Assembly: GCF_015221875.1 (NCBI RefSeq)
Contig: NZ_JACYGY010000001.1
Span: forward strand, 124,001-188,000
DNA: 64,000 nt
Source of the DNA: Dyadobacter subterraneus
Lineage (GTDB): Bacteria; Bacteroidota; Bacteroidia; Cytophagales; Spirosomataceae
Direction: 5' to 3'
Part shown: piece after piece, positions 61,563-64,000 of the stretch
How positions within the stretch are numbered: the first letter of the stretch is position 1
Layout of the letters: each line of letters begins with the position of its first letter
Notes under the pieces: generated by a model
Seen by the model: only the letters and a program-made list of their open reading frames with translations
Databases searched by the model: none
What the model was told of the DNA's origin: nothing
Position numbers and translations under genes: made by a program

Positions 61563-62156
61563 ATGTTTACAGGAATTGTAGAAACCATTGGAGAAGTTTT
61601 AAAAGTCGAAACAGAAGGTACCAACAAAACTTTCACTTTACGTTCGACTCTGGCTCCTGAATTGAAAATTGACCAAAGTTTAAACCATAATGGTGTTTGT
61701 CTTACCGTAGTTTCATTGAAAGAAGACACATACCAGGTTACTGCGATTGAAGAAACTTTGAATAAAACCAATCTTGGAAGTTTAAAAGAAGGCAGCAAGG
61801 CAAATCTGGAAAGATGTATGCCGGCAAATGGCAGATTTGATGGCCATATTGTACAGGGACACGTAGACCAAACCGCAATTTGCACACGCATTGAAGAAAG
61901 AGACGGAAGCTGGTTATTTGATTTTCAATATGATGCCGCACTTGGAAATATGACAGTGGAAAAAGGATCAATTTGTGTCAATGGGGTGAGTCTTACTGTT
62001 TTTAATTCGGAGGAGAATTCATTCCGAGTTGCCATTATCCCTTATACTTATTCATTTACAAATTTCCACCAGTTGCAGGAAGGCGAGACCGTAAATCTCG
62101 AATTTGATATTCTTGGAAAATATATCAAACGAATTCTTGGTTCATATACGATGTAA
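61563..62156 (+). CDS. ribE: Riboflavin synthase, alpha chain
   Basis: Dismutates two 6,7-dimethyl-8-ribityllumazine to riboflavin. 197 residues with two lumazine-binding repeats: MFTGIVETIGEVLKVE and NHNGVCLTVVSLKEDTYQV in the first, GHIVQGHVDQTAICTRIEE and VNGVSLTVF in the second. Family-typical length. Other rib genes are elsewhere. Confidence 0.96.
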   Translation: MFTGIVETIGEVLKVETEGTNKTFTLRSTLAPELKIDQSLNHNGVCLTVVSLKEDTYQVTAIEETLNKTNLGSLKEGSKANLERCMPANGRFDGHIVQGHVDQTAICTRIEERDGSWLFDFQYDAALGNMTVEKGSICVNGVSLTVFNSEENSFRVAIIPYTYSFTNFHQLQEGETVNLEFDILGKYIKRILGSYTM

Positions 62157-62225
62157 CTAATTTGCATCTTGAATTATTCCTTCTATTTTTACCATTTTTA
62201 GAAATTACCCGCAGCATGTACGTCC

Positions 62226-63023
62226 ATGGCAAAAATTAGCACCCAATCCCGCAAGGATCTTTTTATACATATTGGCATTGTAGTATCACTTATACTGGTA
62301 TTTTTTCTAGGCTTTTTCTTTATTTATCTGCCTTTCACAACAAATCACGGAGAGGCGATTACGGTACCGGATCTTCGCAAGAAAAATTTGAGCGAGCTGG
62401 AAGATTTTCTGGACAGCCGGGATCTACGTTTTGAGGTTGACTCCACTTATGTGCCCAATTTGCCTCCTTTGACCGTTATTCAGCAATATCCAAAACCGGG
62501 AGCAAAGGTTAAGGAAGGCAGAAAAATATATGTTACCGTAGTTTCTCTAACGGCTCCGCTTATAAAAATGCCAAAGCTGACGGACATGACGCACAGAAGT
62601 GCGCAGATGCAGCTTAAAAGTTTAGGTTTGGAAGAAGGAACAATATCTTACGTTCCGGATATGGCGCAAAATGCCGTTCTCAGACAAATGTATAAAGGGG
62701 TTGAAATTTTACCCGGACAGCCGATTGCAAAAGGGTCGAAAATCGATCTGGAACTGGGTGAAGGTTTGGGATCTGCCCAGTTTGAGTTGCCTTCTGTTAT
62801 TGGTATGCCATTGGATGAAGCCAAAATCCAGATTGTCGGTGCAGGATTAAAAGTTGGTCAGGTAATGCAGGTTGCAGCGGAAGAGGGACAAATTCCCGGA
62901 AGTGTTGTGAAGCAGAATCCTGAATCAGGAAATAAAGTTCGAATCGGCGATGTAATTGACCTGTGGGTAATTCCGGCAGGCGCTGAACCAAATGCCCCAA
63001 ATGAAGATAACACACAACCGTAA
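62226..63023 (+). CDS. PASTA domain membrane protein
   Basis: 265 residues: short cytoplasmic N-terminus, one helix (about residues 14-36), then three extracytoplasmic PASTA domains of about 65 residues (ITVPDLRKKNLSELEDFL; IKMPKLTDMTHRSAQMQL; FELPSVIGMPLDEAKIQI). There is no kinase or penicillin-binding domain, so it is a stand-alone PASTA protein, possibly binding peptidoglycan or lipid II. Ends overlapping the next gene by 23 bases. Confidence 0.93.
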   Translation: MAKISTQSRKDLFIHIGIVVSLILVFFLGFFFIYLPFTTNHGEAITVPDLRKKNLSELEDFLDSRDLRFEVDSTYVPNLPPLTVIQQYPKPGAKVKEGRKIYVTVVSLTAPLIKMPKLTDMTHRSAQMQLKSLGLEEGTISYVPDMAQNAVLRQMYKGVEILPGQPIAKGSKIDLELGEGLGSAQFELPSVIGMPLDEAKIQIVGAGLKVGQVMQVAAEEGQIPGSVVKQNPESGNKVRIGDVIDLWVIPAGAEPNAPNEDNTQP

Positions 63024-64000
63024 AAACGTATTATCCGGGATTGACAAATTTTTGTTTCTAACAATATTAATTCTGATTTCCAGTCAGCTTAATAATGTAT
63101 ATGGACAGCTCAAACTGGTACCGCTTGTTAATCGTCAAAGCACTGGTGCAGAAACGAAATCCCATGCATCAGCCAGAATCCAGGCATTGAGTTTGCCATT
63201 TTTCGATGATTTATCTACAACTGCCACCTCGCATCCGGATTCCGCTTTCTGGATGCCTGGAAGTGGCGTTTATATTAATAATACCGAAGCCACGACACAG
63301 CCTTCTGTGAACATGGCGACATTTGACGGGCTCGACGCGAATGGCGTTCCTTATAATTATACAAACCAATTATCACAGGGACACACTGATACGCTTACCT
63401 CACAGGCAATTAATCTTGCAGGTCTGTCGCCTTCCGATTCCGTTTATTTAAGTTTTTACTGGCTCGCAAAAGGACTGGGAGAATTGCCGGACGACGGTGA
63501 CACTTTGCGTCTTGAATTTCTGGGACAGGATCAACAATGGGTTTCGATGTGGTCAACAACGGGACCACTATTTGATTCTCTTTTTACAAGACAGTTTGTG
63601 GCGGTTACGAATCCCGTTTTTTTTCATAGCAATTTCCAATTCAGGTTCAGAGCGTATGGAAGACTTTCCGGGCCGTATGATACCTGGCATCTGGATTATT
63701 TGTATTTAAACAAAGGCAGATCTGTTACAGACCGCTTTATTAAAGATATTGCTGTCAGAACGCCGTTGACTCCTTTTTTGAGAAAATACACTGCCATGCC
63801 AATAAAGCAATATAGGGCAAATCCTGCACTGGCTACAACGGATTCAGTTGGGACCGAAATAATTAATCTTTTCAATAATTTCAATTTTACAACCTTCAAT
63901 TTTACCGTTAAAGACGAAATTTCTGGAAAGGAATTTACAAATTATAGTGCAACGGCCGCGGTTTTTATTGGCGGAGAAAGAACACAGCTGAAACGAATGG
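63001..64000 (+). CDS. Large secreted protein, N-terminal part (cut by window edge)
   Basis: Open from ATG 63001 to the edge (333 codons), overlapping the PASTA gene. A signal peptide-like helix (LFLTILILISSQ, about residues 18-30) precedes a beta-rich domain: LPFFDDLSTTATSHPDSAFW, MATFDGLDANGVPYN, VYLSFYWLAKGLG, WHLDYLYLN. Resembles MAM/concanavalin-like surface proteins of gliding, type IX secretion-bearing Bacteroidota; a C-terminal sorting domain would lie outside the window. Confidence 0.85.
   Translation, partial: MKITHNRKNVLSGIDKFLFLTILILISSQLNNVYGQLKLVPLVNRQSTGAETKSHASARIQALSLPFFDDLSTTATSHPDSAFWMPGSGVYINNTEATTQPSVNMATFDGLDANGVPYNYTNQLSQGHTDTLTSQAINLAGLSPSDSVYLSFYWLAKGLGELPDDGDTLRLEFLGQDQQWVSMWSTTGPLFDSLFTRQFVAVTNPVFFHSNFQFRFRAYGRLSGPYDTWHLDYLYLNKGRSVTDRFIKDIAVRTPLTPFLRKYTAMPIKQYRANPALATTDSVGTEIINLFNNFNFTTFNFTVKDEISGKEFTNYSATAAVFIGGERTQLKRM

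Noticed and set aside
1..64000. tRNA, rRNA, insertion sequences, integrase or prophage genes
   Set aside because: None was seen by eye on either strand; a tRNA scan would settle the tRNA question.

Overview
The window looks like chromosomal DNA of a Bacteroidota bacterium of the order Cytophagales, most likely Spirosomataceae and Dyadobacter-like (the genus is inference). Reasons: promoter -7 boxes of the TAnnTTTG type, weak Shine-Dalgarno sites, a TonB receptor with an N-terminal carboxypeptidase-D-like domain, a split transketolase, several Bacteroidota-restricted hypothetical proteins, and moderately low GC. No rRNA, tRNA, insertion sequence, prophage or CRISPR array was seen. Both window edges cut genes: ileS at the left, a secreted protein at the right.

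Layout. 0-5.7 kb: ileS (partial), a beta-carbonic anhydrase, a GH16 glucanase with a membrane protein, an SBF-type transporter and a DUF4230 protein. 5.7-9.6 kb: a glutamine-synthetase-like enzyme, an SDR and an aldehyde dehydrogenase, probably an amine or amino-alcohol catabolic set, interrupted by REP-like palindromes. 9.6-13.2 kb: lysA, pyrF, rfbC and a DJ-1/PfpI protein. 13.3-16 kb: a 7-TM-like protein with a NarL-type sensor kinase and regulator. 16-21.9 kb: SelW-like and HSP20 genes, metG, and an XRE regulator behind a frameshifted membrane gene with an operator-like inverted repeat.

22-29.2 kb is a distinctive cluster: three AhpD/carboxymuconolactone-decarboxylase paralogues around a TonB receptor, an MFS transporter and a DUF3179 membrane protein, with a heptamer tandem repeat just before the last paralogue. 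29.2-30.9 kb is a short, visibly AT-rich two-gene cassette: an AAA/OLD-type ATPase overlapping a compact protein with a TOPRIM-like acidic pattern, a candidate defence module. 30.9-44.5 kb is mostly envelope and housekeeping: an epimerase, TPR proteins, GT9, two M16 peptidases, a purple-acid-phosphatase-like protein, a GH43-like propeller, an amidohydrolase, ispF and an unusual sigma/anti-sigma pair. 45.5-48.7 kb carries REP-like repeats and a two-gene membrane unit (His/Met-rich periplasmic protein plus a polytopic protein with a duplicated WH...PPH motif) that I cannot assign to a described system.

48.7-64 kb: NlpC/P60 lipoprotein, FAH-family enzyme, M23 peptidase, Bcp peroxiredoxin, a transketolase split into two genes with a Uma2 gene between them, an ECF sigma operon with a Spy-like protein, a carbonic anhydrase/SulP pair (likely bicarbonate supply), a 34-residue membrane peptide gene with its own promoter box and terminator, hisB, ribE, a PASTA protein and the start of a large secreted protein. 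The strongest candidates for something undescribed are the ATPase/TOPRIM-like cassette, the AhpD-like/TonB/MFS/DUF3179 cluster, the WH...PPH membrane unit and the 34-residue peptide. Many starts were moved inward from the longest ORF to fit signal peptides, family lengths or overlaps.
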